In this document: in pieces, positions 26,202-35,562 of the stretch
Layout: each line of letters begins with the position of its first letter
Position numbering within the stretch: the first letter of the stretch is position 1
DNA from: Runella aurantiaca
GTDB lineage: Bacteria; Bacteroidota; Bacteroidia; Cytophagales; Spirosomataceae
Direction of reading: 5' to 3'
NCBI RefSeq assembly: GCF_003339505.1
Contig: NZ_QPIW01000021.1
Location: 1-64,000 of the forward strand
Length of the DNA: 64,000 nucleotides
Program-made: the position numbers and the translations under genes
The notes under the pieces: model-generated
Told to the model about the DNA's origin: nothing
Seen by the model: the letters and a program-made list of their open reading frames with translations, nothing else
Databases searched by the model: none

Positions 26202-27170
26202 ATGGCCATGTTAAGCCGCGTTGCCGATTCCATTTACTGGATGAATCGCTACATTGAGCGAGCCGAAAATTATGCACGCTTCATAGGAGTCAATTTTAAT
26301 TTGGCATTTGATTTACCGCCCAATGTGAACGAACAATGGGAGCCTCTTTTGATTGCTACTGCCGACAATTACCTTTTTTATCAACACTACGACGAGCCTA
26401 CCCGCGAGAATGTCATCAATTTTATGACGTTTGATAAGCGAAATCCCAACTCGATTTACAGTTGTTTGATGTTGGCCCGGGAAAACGGTCGGACCATCCG
26501 GGAGTGTATTTCGAAAGAAATGTGGGAAAATCTGAATGAACTTTATCTGTGGATTAAAGATGTAAAGCCACAGTCAGAATGGGATCTCAACCACATGCAG
26601 AATTTTTATACGCAGGTACGCAACGGAACCCAACTTTACTACGGCGTAGTGGATGCGACCATCACACGCAACGAAGCTTGGCATTTTGGTCGATTGGGGC
26701 GTTTTATGGAGCGCGCCGATAAAACTTCGCGCTTTTTGGACGTTTCTTACTTTACATTATTGCCTGATTCTGACGTTACGGGTAGTACATTGGAGCTGGT
26801 TTTGTGGACGGCCGTGCTTAAATCAGTAAGCGCCTACAATATGTATCGTCAACAGTATCAGACGCTTACCCCAACGCATATCGTGGAGTTTTTGATTTTG
26901 GACAAACTTTTTCCTCGGGCAATGGCGCATTGTATTCGTCAAGCCGAGTTATCTTTGTACGAAATATCAGGAACGCCGATTACCAATCGTTTCAGCAATC
27001 AGGCCGAAAAAATGATGGGCAAGCTCCGTTCAGAAATTGAATTTACGGAAGTGGAAGATATTTTTAAATTGGGCTTACACCAATACCTCGATCAGTTCCA
27101 AATCAGAGGGAATGAAGTAAGTAAAAGTATTTTTGAAACCTATTTTGATATAAAACCTGTTGAACAGTAA
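26202..27170 (+). CDS. Alpha-E domain protein (DUF403)
   Basis: A 322-residue all-alpha protein of the DUF403/alpha-E family, recognised from its opening MLSRVADSIYWMNRYIERAENYARFI and the FGRLGRFMERADKTSRFLDVSYFTLL repeat-like block. No signal peptide. In many bacteria alpha-E genes cluster with a circularly permuted ATP-grasp gene, a transglutaminase-like gene and the Anbu protease, a set thought to make and process a modified peptide. Here Anbu and transglutaminase follow at once, but the ATP-grasp gene is missing. Either the ATG at 26202 or the one two codons later could be used. Confidence 0.88.
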   Translation: MAMLSRVADSIYWMNRYIERAENYARFIGVNFNLAFDLPPNVNEQWEPLLIATADNYLFYQHYDEPTRENVINFMTFDKRNPNSIYSCLMLARENGRTIRECISKEMWENLNELYLWIKDVKPQSEWDLNHMQNFYTQVRNGTQLYYGVVDATITRNEAWHFGRLGRFMERADKTSRFLDVSYFTLLPDSDVTGSTLELVLWTAVLKSVSAYNMYRQQYQTLTPTHIVEFLILDKLFPRAMAHCIRQAELSLYEISGTPITNRFSNQAEKMMGKLRSEIEFTEVEDIFKLGLHQYLDQFQIRGNEVSKSIFETYFDIKPVEQ

Positions 27171-27276
27171 GGAGGCGTTTCATTACTCTTTCTGTATTCA
27201 GTCAATGAATTTTGGTACAAATATCCATTGTTGCCAAGATAAGTGCATTTGAATTTACTCTTTTATTGATAAGATT

Positions 27277-28011
27277 ATGACGTATTGTCTTGGTATTAAA
27301 GTCGCATCAGGCTTGGTGGCGATTGCCGACACTCGGCTCACTTCGGGCACCGAGGTCAGTACCAATAAAAAAATCTCCGTTCACCAGTTGGAGCACCACT
27401 CGATGTTTATCATGACGTCGGGGCTGCGCTCGGTACGTGACAAAGCGGTGACGTATTTTCGGGAAGTTCTGGAAGAACAGGACCATAGTTTTAATAAACT
27501 ATACAAGGCCGTAAATGCTTTCGGGCAGCAGGTTCGTCGGGTAGCGCACGAAGACAAAGAAGCACTGGATGCGGCTGGATTGAGGTTCAATTTACACGCG
27601 ATTGTGGGCGGACAATTGGAAGATGATGGTGAGCACATGCTGTATTTACTCTATCCTGAGGGCAATTGGGTGGAAGTGGGTGAAACCTCTCCTTTTTTTG
27701 TGATTGGCAATTCCAATTACGGTAAGCCGTTGCTTTTCAGGAGTTTGAAGTATGGTTCTTCTTTGGCAGAGGCGCTGAAAGTGGGTTTTTTATCCTTTGA
27801 TTCAACCCGGGTAAGTGCCAACGACGTAGATTATCCGATTGATGTGGTGATGTATGAGCGGGATAGTTTTCACGTCACGGAGCATCGTTTTCAGAAAGAT
27901 GACTTGGCCCACCTGTCGTTGCAATGGAGCATGTTACTCCAAAATTCTGTCCAGCGTTTACCCAATGACTGGATGGACCCAGTTTTTGAAAAACTACGTG
28001 AAAAAGTCTAA
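27277..28011 (+). CDS. Anbu-type proteasome-like peptidase
   Basis: A 244-residue Ntn-hydrolase of the bacterial proteasome-homologue group called Anbu or BPH. The N-terminal MTYCLGIKVASGLVAIADTR gives Thr2 as nucleophile after Met removal, followed by ADTRLTSGTEVS and the Lys-rich TNKKISVHQL, all typical. The length fits Anbu (about 240-250) and excludes HslV (about 175). It sits between alpha-E and transglutaminase genes, the context in which Anbu is normally found. Assembly state and substrate cannot be told from the sequence. Its start is about 106 bp after the alpha-E stop, so it may have its own promoter. Confidence 0.9.
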   Translation: MTYCLGIKVASGLVAIADTRLTSGTEVSTNKKISVHQLEHHSMFIMTSGLRSVRDKAVTYFREVLEEQDHSFNKLYKAVNAFGQQVRRVAHEDKEALDAAGLRFNLHAIVGGQLEDDGEHMLYLLYPEGNWVEVGETSPFFVIGNSNYGKPLLFRSLKYGSSLAEALKVGFLSFDSTRVSANDVDYPIDVVMYERDSFHVTEHRFQKDDLAHLSLQWSMLLQNSVQRLPNDWMDPVFEKLREKV

Positions 28012-28076
28012 AGTAGCGGCAGGGATTTTTCCTGCCGTTTTGTTTTAAGTTTATTGAGAAAGGAAGGCTCACCATT

Positions 28077-28919
28077 ATGATTCTGAATGTCAGTCATCGG
28101 CTATTTTACACGTATTCTGAATCGGTAATTTTAGAACCGCATACGTTTTATCTTTACCCTAAAGCGTATCCGCACCAACAAATCGTCAGGTATACGATGA
28201 CGATTGACCCAGTCCCTTCTATGTTGGTTCAAAACATCGACGCCGAAGGAAACCATCAGCATATTGCTTATTTTCGGGAAGCTACTTCTTCGTTGACCGT
28301 TTTGGTCGAGATGGCGGTGCGCTCCGAGGATTTTAACCTGTTTGGCTTTGTGTTGTTTCCATTTGAAACCGAGCAAATTCCTTTTCAATACCCTGAGTCA
28401 CTCAAAAAACTCCTTCAACCGTATCTGGTGCGGGAAGGCGTGACTACGTACGTGGAGCAATATGCACGTCAAACGGCGGCTTCCGAACGTTGGAAGACCG
28501 TTGCTTTTTTGACGGCATTGTGTCGCGATATTTCTCAAAATTTTGTGTACGAGCGCCGAGAGGTTGGTCCTCCGATGTTGCCAGAACATACGCTCATCGG
28601 ACGCAAAGGTACTTGCCGTGATTTTGCGCAGCTATTTGTGGCTTGTTGCCGCGCGTTGGGAATTGCGGCGCGTTTTGTGAGTGGTTATTTGTACGGCAAT
28701 GCCCTTCAAGAGCATGATTTGCACGCTTGGGCCGAGGTCTTTTTGCCCGGAGCTGGGTGGAGGGGGTTTGACCCGACAGAAGGCAACGCGGTGATTAATA
28801 ATCACGTACATTTAGCGGCCTCTGCCGACCCAGCCCTGATTGCCCCCGTCACGGGCGTGTTTAGAGGTCGAGCCAAATCTACGCTGCTGGCCGAAGTGTC
28901 GGTGGGTGAAGGTATTTAA
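28077..28919 (+). CDS. Transglutaminase-like cysteine protease family protein
   Basis: A 280-residue protein with an N-terminal beta domain typical of bacterial transglutaminase-like proteins (MILNVSHRLFYTYSESVILEP) and the catalytic triad C180 (KGTCRDFAQLF), H216 (DLHAWAEVFLPG) and D232 (GFDPTEG). No signal peptide, so cytosolic. Third gene of the Anbu module, 65 bp after the Anbu gene and in the same direction. In such modules it is proposed to make or cleave amide bonds in a peptide product; that is family knowledge by association, not proof. Confidence 0.9.
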   Translation: MILNVSHRLFYTYSESVILEPHTFYLYPKAYPHQQIVRYTMTIDPVPSMLVQNIDAEGNHQHIAYFREATSSLTVLVEMAVRSEDFNLFGFVLFPFETEQIPFQYPESLKKLLQPYLVREGVTTYVEQYARQTAASERWKTVAFLTALCRDISQNFVYERREVGPPMLPEHTLIGRKGTCRDFAQLFVACCRALGIAARFVSGYLYGNALQEHDLHAWAEVFLPGAGWRGFDPTEGNAVINNHVHLAASADPALIAPVTGVFRGRAKSTLLAEVSVGEGI

Positions 28920-28949
28920 GGATTGATTTTTTATGGGCGACTAAGAATT

Positions 28950-28957
28950 TACATTTG
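28950..28957 (+). promoter_or_regulatory. Putative -7 box (TACATTTG) for the lysyl-oxidase-like gene
   Basis: Exact TAnnTTTG match about 115 bp before the chosen start codon; no clear -33 TTTG. Confidence 0.4.
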
Positions 28958-29072
28958 ATATTTCTTGGGAGTGCTTACGAAAGCGTTTTGAAACATCTAT
29001 TGAACTTGATTTGTTGTGATTATGACACGCGTTTGGATTTCTGCGTGGCTTTTTTTTAAGTATTTCCGACGA

Positions 29073-30413
29073 ATGAGATTTGTAATTGTACATATTGTTG
29101 GTACGTTGATTCTTTGGGTAACCTTGGTTACTGACATTTTTGCACAGAGTTTTTATGCGCAGGGAGGACGTATAGCCGATTTTAATGGTAAAGAGATTGC
29201 AGATACATTTGCTGTCCAAATTAAGGGATTGCCTCTACAAATAGATACTAATTTTGGTTTGACAAAAGTTTGCTTTGACATTACCCACGGTCGAGCATCT
29301 GACCTTAAAATTGAACTTATTAATCCCGCTGGGGCAAGTATTTGGCTGAGTAATCGGAACGGGGGAGACGTGGGGGGCAATTATAGCGGAACTTGTTTTC
29401 GGGCCAGTGGTTTTTCGGGGTACATTCAGGATGGCAAGGCGCCTTTTGAGGGAGAATATACGCCCAATGGGCGTTTTGAGTTTCTGAACAATCAAACCAA
29501 TCCCAATGGTACTTGGAAACTACTCATTTCCGATTTGAAGACGGGGCTAAGAGGAAGCCTGAATTTCTTTACTCTTGAGTTTTCCCCAAATCCGATGCCC
29601 AGCTTAGCCAAAGGGCCATGTAATATCGAAAATGGAGCGGGATGTACTTGTGGAGCAGAGGGCGCATCGTGCGAACTTTTACCCGATTTTATTATCCTTC
29701 CTACATTTACGCAGACGCAATGGAAAGAATACCCCAAAGATGACCCCTACTATCCGGGTCAATTGCGTTTTGCGGCTTCGATTGCCAATATCGGCGATGG
29801 CCCTCTCGAAACGATTGGTAAAGGGGAATGGTATTGTGGTAGTACCCGCGTGGATTCGGCTTCAAAATGTGCCGATGGGTCTTTTCCAAGGCAAAAGTTG
29901 TACCAGCGGGTATATAAAAAAAAGGGGGATAAAATTGAATGGTATGACTACGAGGCGGGCACCAATTACTTCGACGACCAGCCCGGTCATAATCACTTTC
30001 ACGTAGATGGATGGGTGGAGTTTAGACTGATTAAAAAGCAAAAAAAGGGACTTGCCGAGAAAAAAGTAGTGATTGGTAAGAGCCGAAAAGTGAGCTATTG
30101 CTTATTTGATTCAGGAATTTGCAATAACGATGGCTTATGCCAAGTAGATTCGGTGAACTTTGGACAGAAAAACCTCCCCAACTATGGAATGGGTAATTAC
30201 GTTGACTGCAAATCTAAAAAGCAAGGAATTAGTGTTGGGGGCTATGATACGTACGGTATGATGTATGAAGGGCAATACATTCAACTGCCCAAAAATTTAA
30301 AAAGTGGCCAATACTTTTTAGAGATAGAAATAGACCCTTCGAGGATATATAAAGAGAAAAAACGCAGTAATAACTTATTTACAATGCCAGTGGTCATTTC
30401 AAAACAGAGTTAA
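29073..30413 (+). CDS. Secreted P-domain / lysyl-oxidase-family protein
   Basis: About 446 residues from the ATG at 29073 (MRFVIVHIVGTLILW), giving a signal peptide ending DIFAQ; starts at 29016 or 29022 would add up to 19 residues with a second hydrophobic patch. Residues 20-180 form a proprotein-convertase P/Homo-B-type beta domain (ITHGRASDLKIELINPAG, GTWKLLISDLKTGLRG). A Cys-rich linker (CNIENGAGCTCGAEGASC) leads to a lysyl-oxidase-like domain with the copper-type cluster GHNHFHVDGWVEF (His325, 327 and 329 in the longer numbering), conserved Cys pairs, and SGQYFLEIEIDPSRIYKEK with SNN near the end. Lysyl oxidases oxidise lysine amines to aldehydes for cross-linking. A strong terminator follows. 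Confidence 0.8.
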   Translation: MRFVIVHIVGTLILWVTLVTDIFAQSFYAQGGRIADFNGKEIADTFAVQIKGLPLQIDTNFGLTKVCFDITHGRASDLKIELINPAGASIWLSNRNGGDVGGNYSGTCFRASGFSGYIQDGKAPFEGEYTPNGRFEFLNNQTNPNGTWKLLISDLKTGLRGSLNFFTLEFSPNPMPSLAKGPCNIENGAGCTCGAEGASCELLPDFIILPTFTQTQWKEYPKDDPYYPGQLRFAASIANIGDGPLETIGKGEWYCGSTRVDSASKCADGSFPRQKLYQRVYKKKGDKIEWYDYEAGTNYFDDQPGHNHFHVDGWVEFRLIKKQKKGLAEKKVVIGKSRKVSYCLFDSGICNNDGLCQVDSVNFGQKNLPNYGMGNYVDCKSKKQGISVGGYDTYGMMYEGQYIQLPKNLKSGQYFLEIEIDPSRIYKEKKRSNNLFTMPVVISKQS

Positions 30414-30496
30414 TTAAAATTGCTATTTGGCATGGATTCTGATAACGAACCAATAACTTATTGAAAGAGAGCGTTTAGATGAGAATAGACCTGTTA

Positions 30497-30533
30497 GGTA
30501 TATATTTTTTTTAAAATATATACCTTTTTTTTT
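30497..30533 (+). terminator. Rho-independent terminator after the lysyl-oxidase-like gene
   Basis: GGTATATATTTT (30497-30508) pairs perfectly with AAAATATATACC (30513-30524), loop TTTT, followed by nine T. Lies 84 bases after the stop. Confidence 0.88.
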
Positions 30534-30547
30534 GTTTTTGAGTTTTT

Positions 30548-30602
30548 GGAACAATTGGAATATAAAACTCTGATTTAAAGGTTTTTATATTCCAATTATT
30601 CC
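30548..30602 (+). repeat. Long AT-rich inverted repeat upstream of the giant surface protein gene
   Basis: Two 20-base arms (30548-30567 and 30583-30602) pair with a single mismatch across a 15-base loop; the inner AATTGGAATATAAAA / TTTTATATTCCAATT is perfect over 15 bp. It lies about 100 bp before the start codon, after the previous gene's terminator, so it is in the promoter or leader of the next gene. Operator or leader hairpin, not decided. Confidence 0.6.
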
Positions 30603-30699
30603 AATTTTTGGTACTAATAGGCATATTTATTGTTGGTATTTTGTGTTTTTTGGCAAGATAGTTGGTATGTTTTTAGGGAATGTACAAAAGCCTAAAATC

Positions 30700-33600
30700 A
30701 TGAAAATACCTTTTACCCTATTATTATTATTTAATGCCTTTTTAAGTCTCAATGCCCAATGCCCTGGCACTTGTACCTACACTTACAATGGTTCAGGAAA
30801 TACCAACTTTACCTTAAATGGCGGAGAGACGCTTTGTATTACCGGAAATGCACCCTCTGGATTAAACATCAATTTCAATGGATCGGGGGTCAACACGATA
30901 TGTATATCACCGGGTGTATCATGGACGCAGCCTTTTGGCTTTAACGTCAGCGGAAACCTCGTCATCAACAATTATGGTACGTTCAACATGAATGGTAGCT
31001 ATAATATCAACGGTGGTGGCACAATGGAGGTCAATAATAATGCGGGCGCTACGCTTAATACCGACTCACAGGGTTTTGGCTCAGGGGTAATTATTCGCAA
31101 CAGCAGTACAATGACTTGGACGGCAACGGCTGGTATTAACAATCAAGGTACTTTTCAGCTCTACAACGACACTCCGACGTCGATAATGACCGCTACTGCT
31201 ACCTCTTTGTTTAAGATTGGCAACGGTAATACTTTTGAGAATTATGGCATTTTTACGGTGTCCAACTTAGAGAATGAAGAAGCTTTTCGTTTTTATAATG
31301 ACGCAGGTGGCAAGATTTCAATTGGCCGTTACTTTTATAATCATGGGGCTTTTTTGAATGAGGGGTTGACCGAAACCATTTGTGGCAACTTCGGCTCCGT
31401 TGCGTGTGAGTTTATTGTCGGAGATAAAGGCCCGGGAAAAGAATACATCAATAGTGGGTGTATGAAGGTGAAGGGGAATGTGAATTTTAACGGGCCAGGT
31501 AAATTGAACGATGGTACGCTCATCATCGAAGATGGTAACCTAACAATCAATAAACAAGTTACGGGAACGAATGGACGAATAGTGGTTCTAAACGGCACGA
31601 GTACCATTTCGGTCAGTGGTGGTTTTAACGGTACAAATATGAAGTTTTGTGATCAAAACACCGCAGGAAATGCCTTTGACGTAGTGAATGCCAACAATCA
31701 AGCGACAGCGGTTGTCTACACCGTCGATTGTTCAATAACAGATTGTGGAAGTGTTCCCGTATGTACACCACCCACGCGCACGGTAGTAGCCACCGATCCC
31801 ACTTGCACCATTCCCGGCAAAATCGAACTGACGGCTACCAATGGAGATAAATACGGTATCAGTAAAGGCAATACCTATACAGGCCCAGCCTATGAGGCAG
31901 CCACGGTGGTAGGTATATTGTCAGTGACTTTGAAAAACAACATCAGTCACGCGGCCGATTCAACCTTTACAATTCGGGTGTTCAACGGTGCCAACGATTG
32001 TTTCAAAGACACTACGGTAACGGTAGCGGTGCTGCCCGTGATCAGTGTGCCTACGGCTACGGCTGTTTGTCATGCCAACGGAACGCCAGAAGATGCCACC
32101 GACGATTACATGACGTTCAGCATTAAAGTGACCGACGCGCCCATCAGTTTGCATACCTTTACCGTTACGGCCACGCAGGGCGGCAATCCCTTGGCAGTAA
32201 CGCTTTCTAACGGCAGCCCCGCTACATCGCTCAACTGTGGCTTAGAGGCTGCGTTGCGTACCCCCACGGGTAGCGCTGGCAAAGGCAATGTCACGCTTAC
32301 CATTACTGATAATGTAACGGGCTGTTCGACAACCCTCAGCATTACAGACTCTGGCACTTGTGCGGTAGCCTGTGTTGAGGGTACTCCAAGCACCGTTAGT
32401 TATCAATATGCTACTCAAGTTGATGTAACTGATCTTGATAAATTACCAATAATAATTCCCAAGTTTGATGAGCAAGGAGGCACAAGAGTTTTGCAATCAG
32501 TTAAGTTGGAATATGAAGTAGGTGGTAAGACTGCGTTCGTTTTTGAAAATCGTGCAGCCCAATCACAAACGTTTGAGGCAACTGGAACGTCGGATGCTTA
32601 CATTGAATTAAATGGTGTGGAGATTGCTAATTCCTCATTGACGATGCCTATTCCTGAAACGACGCTGCCGGGGGGGATTCTGGTGCCTGCGAGCGGGAAT
32701 TGGGCTGGGGATAGCATTCAAAGTAGTAATCCTACTACTTTAGGTCGAATGGTCTCTTGGGTGAGTAATTATCTAACTTTATTCAAAGACCCACGGACAG
32801 ACCCAAAATGGGTAACCAACGCCACGGGCAATGCTGCCAATGACGATGATATGTTCGTGGTTCCGATGGTTGAGGATACCGCTACGGGTTCATTCACCTA
32901 TACAACTGTCGGCGATTTAGCCCCATTCATCGGTACAGGGAATGTTCCTTTGAATGTGAGTACGTCATCGGGTCTTTCTTTGAGTGGAGGTGGTGGCAAT
33001 ATATATGCCATCCAGCGCACGAGAGCCTACGCGAGTGCAAAAGTGACGTACACTTACGAGTGTGTTGAGTTGTGCGTTAAACCCGTAGCCGTAGTCACCA
33101 CCAAAAGCCAAACAATCTGTTCAGGAGCCACCGTTTCGGCTTATAATGCAACTCCAAGTACGGGCGTAGAATACAAATGGTACGGTCCATTGGCCGATAC
33201 AACGTCTAGTTTGGGGGCTTCAATAGCAGGTCAAACTACGGCCTCTTACACGCCTACTGGCGTTGCACTCACAACCGCAGGCACTAAATACTATGCCGTT
33301 ATTATCAATACCACCGGTGATTTAACATGTGCTGATACTGCTTTTGTAACGTTAACTGTCAACGCTAAACCAATCATTGCTGACGGCGCAGCCACCATTT
33401 GCGAAGGCGAATCTGTGGATTTGACTTCAAAAATCATTGACTATGCTTCTTTACTTAATCCAACGTGGACCATCGCCACCGCTGGCGGTACGTCAGTCTC
33501 TACGCCCATGAATGTAAGCCCTATCACCACCATCACCTATGTCTTGGTAGCCGAAAATGCCTCCGGTTGTAAAGACACGGCGAGTGTAGTGGTAACGGTC

Positions 33601-35451
33601 AATCCAAAACCGACCATTGCAACGGCTAACGGTTTTCCAGCCTGCCGCTTAAACGGTACGGCTTACACCATCAAGTTTGTGGCCACAGGAGGTACAGTGA
33701 CCACGGTGCCAAGTTTGACCATTACGGGTGATAGCATTGCCAACATTCCTTTGACCACCGCAAGTGTTAAACTCATCATCACAGGTGCGGGCGGTTGCAA
33801 AGACAGCATCACGGTTACCGCCCCCGCCTGCGACAAGCCAGTAGGTAGCATTGGTGATTTGATTTGGAAAGATACCAACGACAACGGCTTGCAAGATTTA
33901 CCAACCGAAAAAGGTGTAGTGGGCGTGAAAGTGAACTTGTACGCTGCCGTAGGCGGTACCAAAACAGGAGCTGTATTGCAAACAAAAACCACCGACAATG
34001 ACGGGTTATATTTGTTCAACAATCTGTTGGCAGGTGACTACATCGTCGAAATCGACCAAACGAGTTTACCAGATACCTGTGTTATTACAACCAAACAAAA
34101 TACCCCAAGCGACGATACCAAAGATTCTGATTTTAACCCAAGTACGGGCTTGAGTCAAGTCATTACGCTTGCCCCAGTCTTTAATCCAACGACACCCGCT
34201 GACAGCTTGGCAACCAATAATCTGACGGTTGATGCAGGCTTGGTAGTTCCTTGTATCAAATCAAGCGTAACCTTGACGGCGGCGCCCGTTTGTTCGCCGG
34301 ACGTGCAAACCTACAGCCTGACTTTCAATGTAACCAATAAAATGGGTACGGTAAAAGTTGACAAAGGCGTACTGACGGGCAATAATCCTTACACCGTTAC
34401 GGGTATTCCGTCGGGAGCTACGCTGAAAATCACCGATAGCTTGAGTGCAGTGTGTAAATTCGACACCCTGATTACGGGGCCTAACTGTAACTGTAATCCA
34501 CCGTTACCAATATTAATTGCTCCAAGTCTAACCGCTTGTATTGGCGATACCTTCCCGACCATCAAAGCAACTGTCGTTGGTTTGGCTACGGTCGAGTGGT
34601 TTACAGCCTCCTCTGGCGGCGTGGCGGTCTTCACAGGTCTCAACTATAAACCATCGGGAAGCGTTACGGGCGATACCATCTTCTACGCACAGGCCCGCAG
34701 CACCGATGCTAGTTGTCCGGCCGCCATCAGTACTGGGCGGGTAGCCGCCACCATCAACGCGCAAAACTGTACCGTTGAAGTAGATTTGGCCCTTAGGAAG
34801 TCTATCAATACCAAAATAGCACAGATTGGCGATACGCTGACGTACACGATTAAGGTCTTTAATCAATCCAACACGGCAGCCACGGGCGTGGAAGTGGCCG
34901 ATAGCATTGCGACGACGGTACAATTTGTAGCGGGTAGTTTGGCGGCGAGCCGGGGCGGTGCAACCATCAATGGGAATGTGATTACGTGGACGATTGGCGG
35001 TATTGCGGCCAACGCAGGAGCCGATGGCGACACTGTCACGCTGACGTACAAAGTAAAAGCCGTTCAGGAAGGTGTTCATTTTAACACGGCAGAAATCAGC
35101 AAGACCAATGAGAAAGACATTGACTCGACCCCAGGAGATAGCAAACTAGGAGAGGATGACATCGAAAGTCAGTGTTTTACGGTTCCGTTCAAGCTGTGTC
35201 CAACGGAAAAAGTGGAAGTCAATGTTCCAGCGTTTTTAACCAATGTGCAATGGTTTAAGGACGGGGGAACAACCCCGATTGCCGCTGGCAACACCGTATT
35301 ATTGACCGAAGTAGGCACGTATACTTTCACGGCCTCCAATCAGACCTGCCCTGCCAATGGCTGTTGCCCGATCATCATTGAGACGGGTGTCAATTGCTGT
35401 CCCGAAGATTTGTGCATTCCGTTTACCATCCAAAAGGTCAAAAAGAAGTAA
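30700..35451 (+). CDS. Giant secreted surface protein with Ig-like, SdrD B-like and DUF11 domains
   Basis: About 1583 residues from the ATG at 30700 (MKIPFTLLLLFNAFLSLNAQ, a good signal peptide); an upstream ATG at 30643 adds 19. The first 300 residues are Gly/Asn-rich with short repeats (NLVINNYGTFNMNGSYNI) and look like a right-handed beta-helix. Several Ig-like or Cys-paired modules follow (TICSGATVSAYNATP, ATICEGESVDLTS). Around residue 1070 is an SdrD B-like domain (GSIGDLIWKDTNDNGLQD), then a DUF11 repeat (VDLALRKSINTKIAQIGDT) and a Cys-rich end CCPEDLCIPFTIQKVKKK. No type IX sorting domain is obvious. Probably an adhesin or cell-surface structural protein. A strong hairpin follows the stop. 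Confidence 0.82.
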   Translation: MKIPFTLLLLFNAFLSLNAQCPGTCTYTYNGSGNTNFTLNGGETLCITGNAPSGLNINFNGSGVNTICISPGVSWTQPFGFNVSGNLVINNYGTFNMNGSYNINGGGTMEVNNNAGATLNTDSQGFGSGVIIRNSSTMTWTATAGINNQGTFQLYNDTPTSIMTATATSLFKIGNGNTFENYGIFTVSNLENEEAFRFYNDAGGKISIGRYFYNHGAFLNEGLTETICGNFGSVACEFIVGDKGPGKEYINSGCMKVKGNVNFNGPGKLNDGTLIIEDGNLTINKQVTGTNGRIVVLNGTSTISVSGGFNGTNMKFCDQNTAGNAFDVVNANNQATAVVYTVDCSITDCGSVPVCTPPTRTVVATDPTCTIPGKIELTATNGDKYGISKGNTYTGPAYEAATVVGILSVTLKNNISHAADSTFTIRVFNGANDCFKDTTVTVAVLPVISVPTATAVCHANGTPEDATDDYMTFSIKVTDAPISLHTFTVTATQGGNPLAVTLSNGSPATSLNCGLEAALRTPTGSAGKGNVTLTITDNVTGCSTTLSITDSGTCAVACVEGTPSTVSYQYATQVDVTDLDKLPIIIPKFDEQGGTRVLQSVKLEYEVGGKTAFVFENRAAQSQTFEATGTSDAYIELNGVEIANSSLTMPIPETTLPGGILVPASGNWAGDSIQSSNPTTLGRMVSWVSNYLTLFKDPRTDPKWVTNATGNAANDDDMFVVPMVEDTATGSFTYTTVGDLAPFIGTGNVPLNVSTSSGLSLSGGGGNIYAIQRTRAYASAKVTYTYECVELCVKPVAVVTTKSQTICSGATVSAYNATPSTGVEYKWYGPLADTTSSLGASIAGQTTASYTPTGVALTTAGTKYYAVIINTTGDLTCADTAFVTLTVNAKPIIADGAATICEGESVDLTSKIIDYASLLNPTWTIATAGGTSVSTPMNVSPITTITYVLVAENASGCKDTASVVVTVNPKPTIATANGFPACRLNGTAYTIKFVATGGTVTTVPSLTITGDSIANIPLTTASVKLIITGAGGCKDSITVTAPACDKPVGSIGDLIWKDTNDNGLQDLPTEKGVVGVKVNLYAAVGGTKTGAVLQTKTTDNDGLYLFNNLLAGDYIVEIDQTSLPDTCVITTKQNTPSDDTKDSDFNPSTGLSQVITLAPVFNPTTPADSLATNNLTVDAGLVVPCIKSSVTLTAAPVCSPDVQTYSLTFNVTNKMGTVKVDKGVLTGNNPYTVTGIPSGATLKITDSLSAVCKFDTLITGPNCNCNPPLPILIAPSLTACIGDTFPTIKATVVGLATVEWFTASSGGVAVFTGLNYKPSGSVTGDTIFYAQARSTDASCPAAISTGRVAATINAQNCTVEVDLALRKSINTKIAQIGDTLTYTIKVFNQSNTAATGVEVADSIATTVQFVAGSLAASRGGATINGNVITWTIGGIAANAGADGDTVTLTYKVKAVQEGVHFNTAEISKTNEKDIDSTPGDSKLGEDDIESQCFTVPFKLCPTEKVEVNVPAFLTNVQWFKDGGTTPIAAGNTVLLTEVGTYTFTASNQTCPANGCCPIIIETGVNCCPEDLCIPFTIQKVKKK

Positions 35452-35485
35452 GGAGAACGTAATTGCGGGCGTAAGTATATTCGTA

Positions 35486-35523
35486 GAGAAATCACTGTGG
35501 GGCATTTCCCGCAGTGATTTCTC
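35486..35523 (+). terminator. Terminator-like hairpin after the giant surface protein
   Basis: GAGAAATCACTG (35486-35497) pairs with CAGTGATTTCTC (35512-35523), with partial inner GGG/CCC pairing; followed by ATTTTC. Starts 35 bases past the stop. Confidence 0.7.
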
Positions 35524-35534
35524 ATTTTCAGCCG

Positions 35535-35542
35535 TATATTTG
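35535..35542 (+). promoter_or_regulatory. Putative -7 box (TATATTTG) for the TrpF-like gene
   Basis: Exact TAnnTTTG match ending 20 bases before the ATG at 35563, immediately after the preceding terminator. Confidence 0.45.
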
Positions 35543-35562
35543 TCCCTCAATTTTATGGAAGT

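Noticed and set aside
34528-35079. 183-residue ORF on the minus strand
   Set aside because: Antisense to the DUF11 part of the giant surface protein; composition looks like a mirror of the coding strand.
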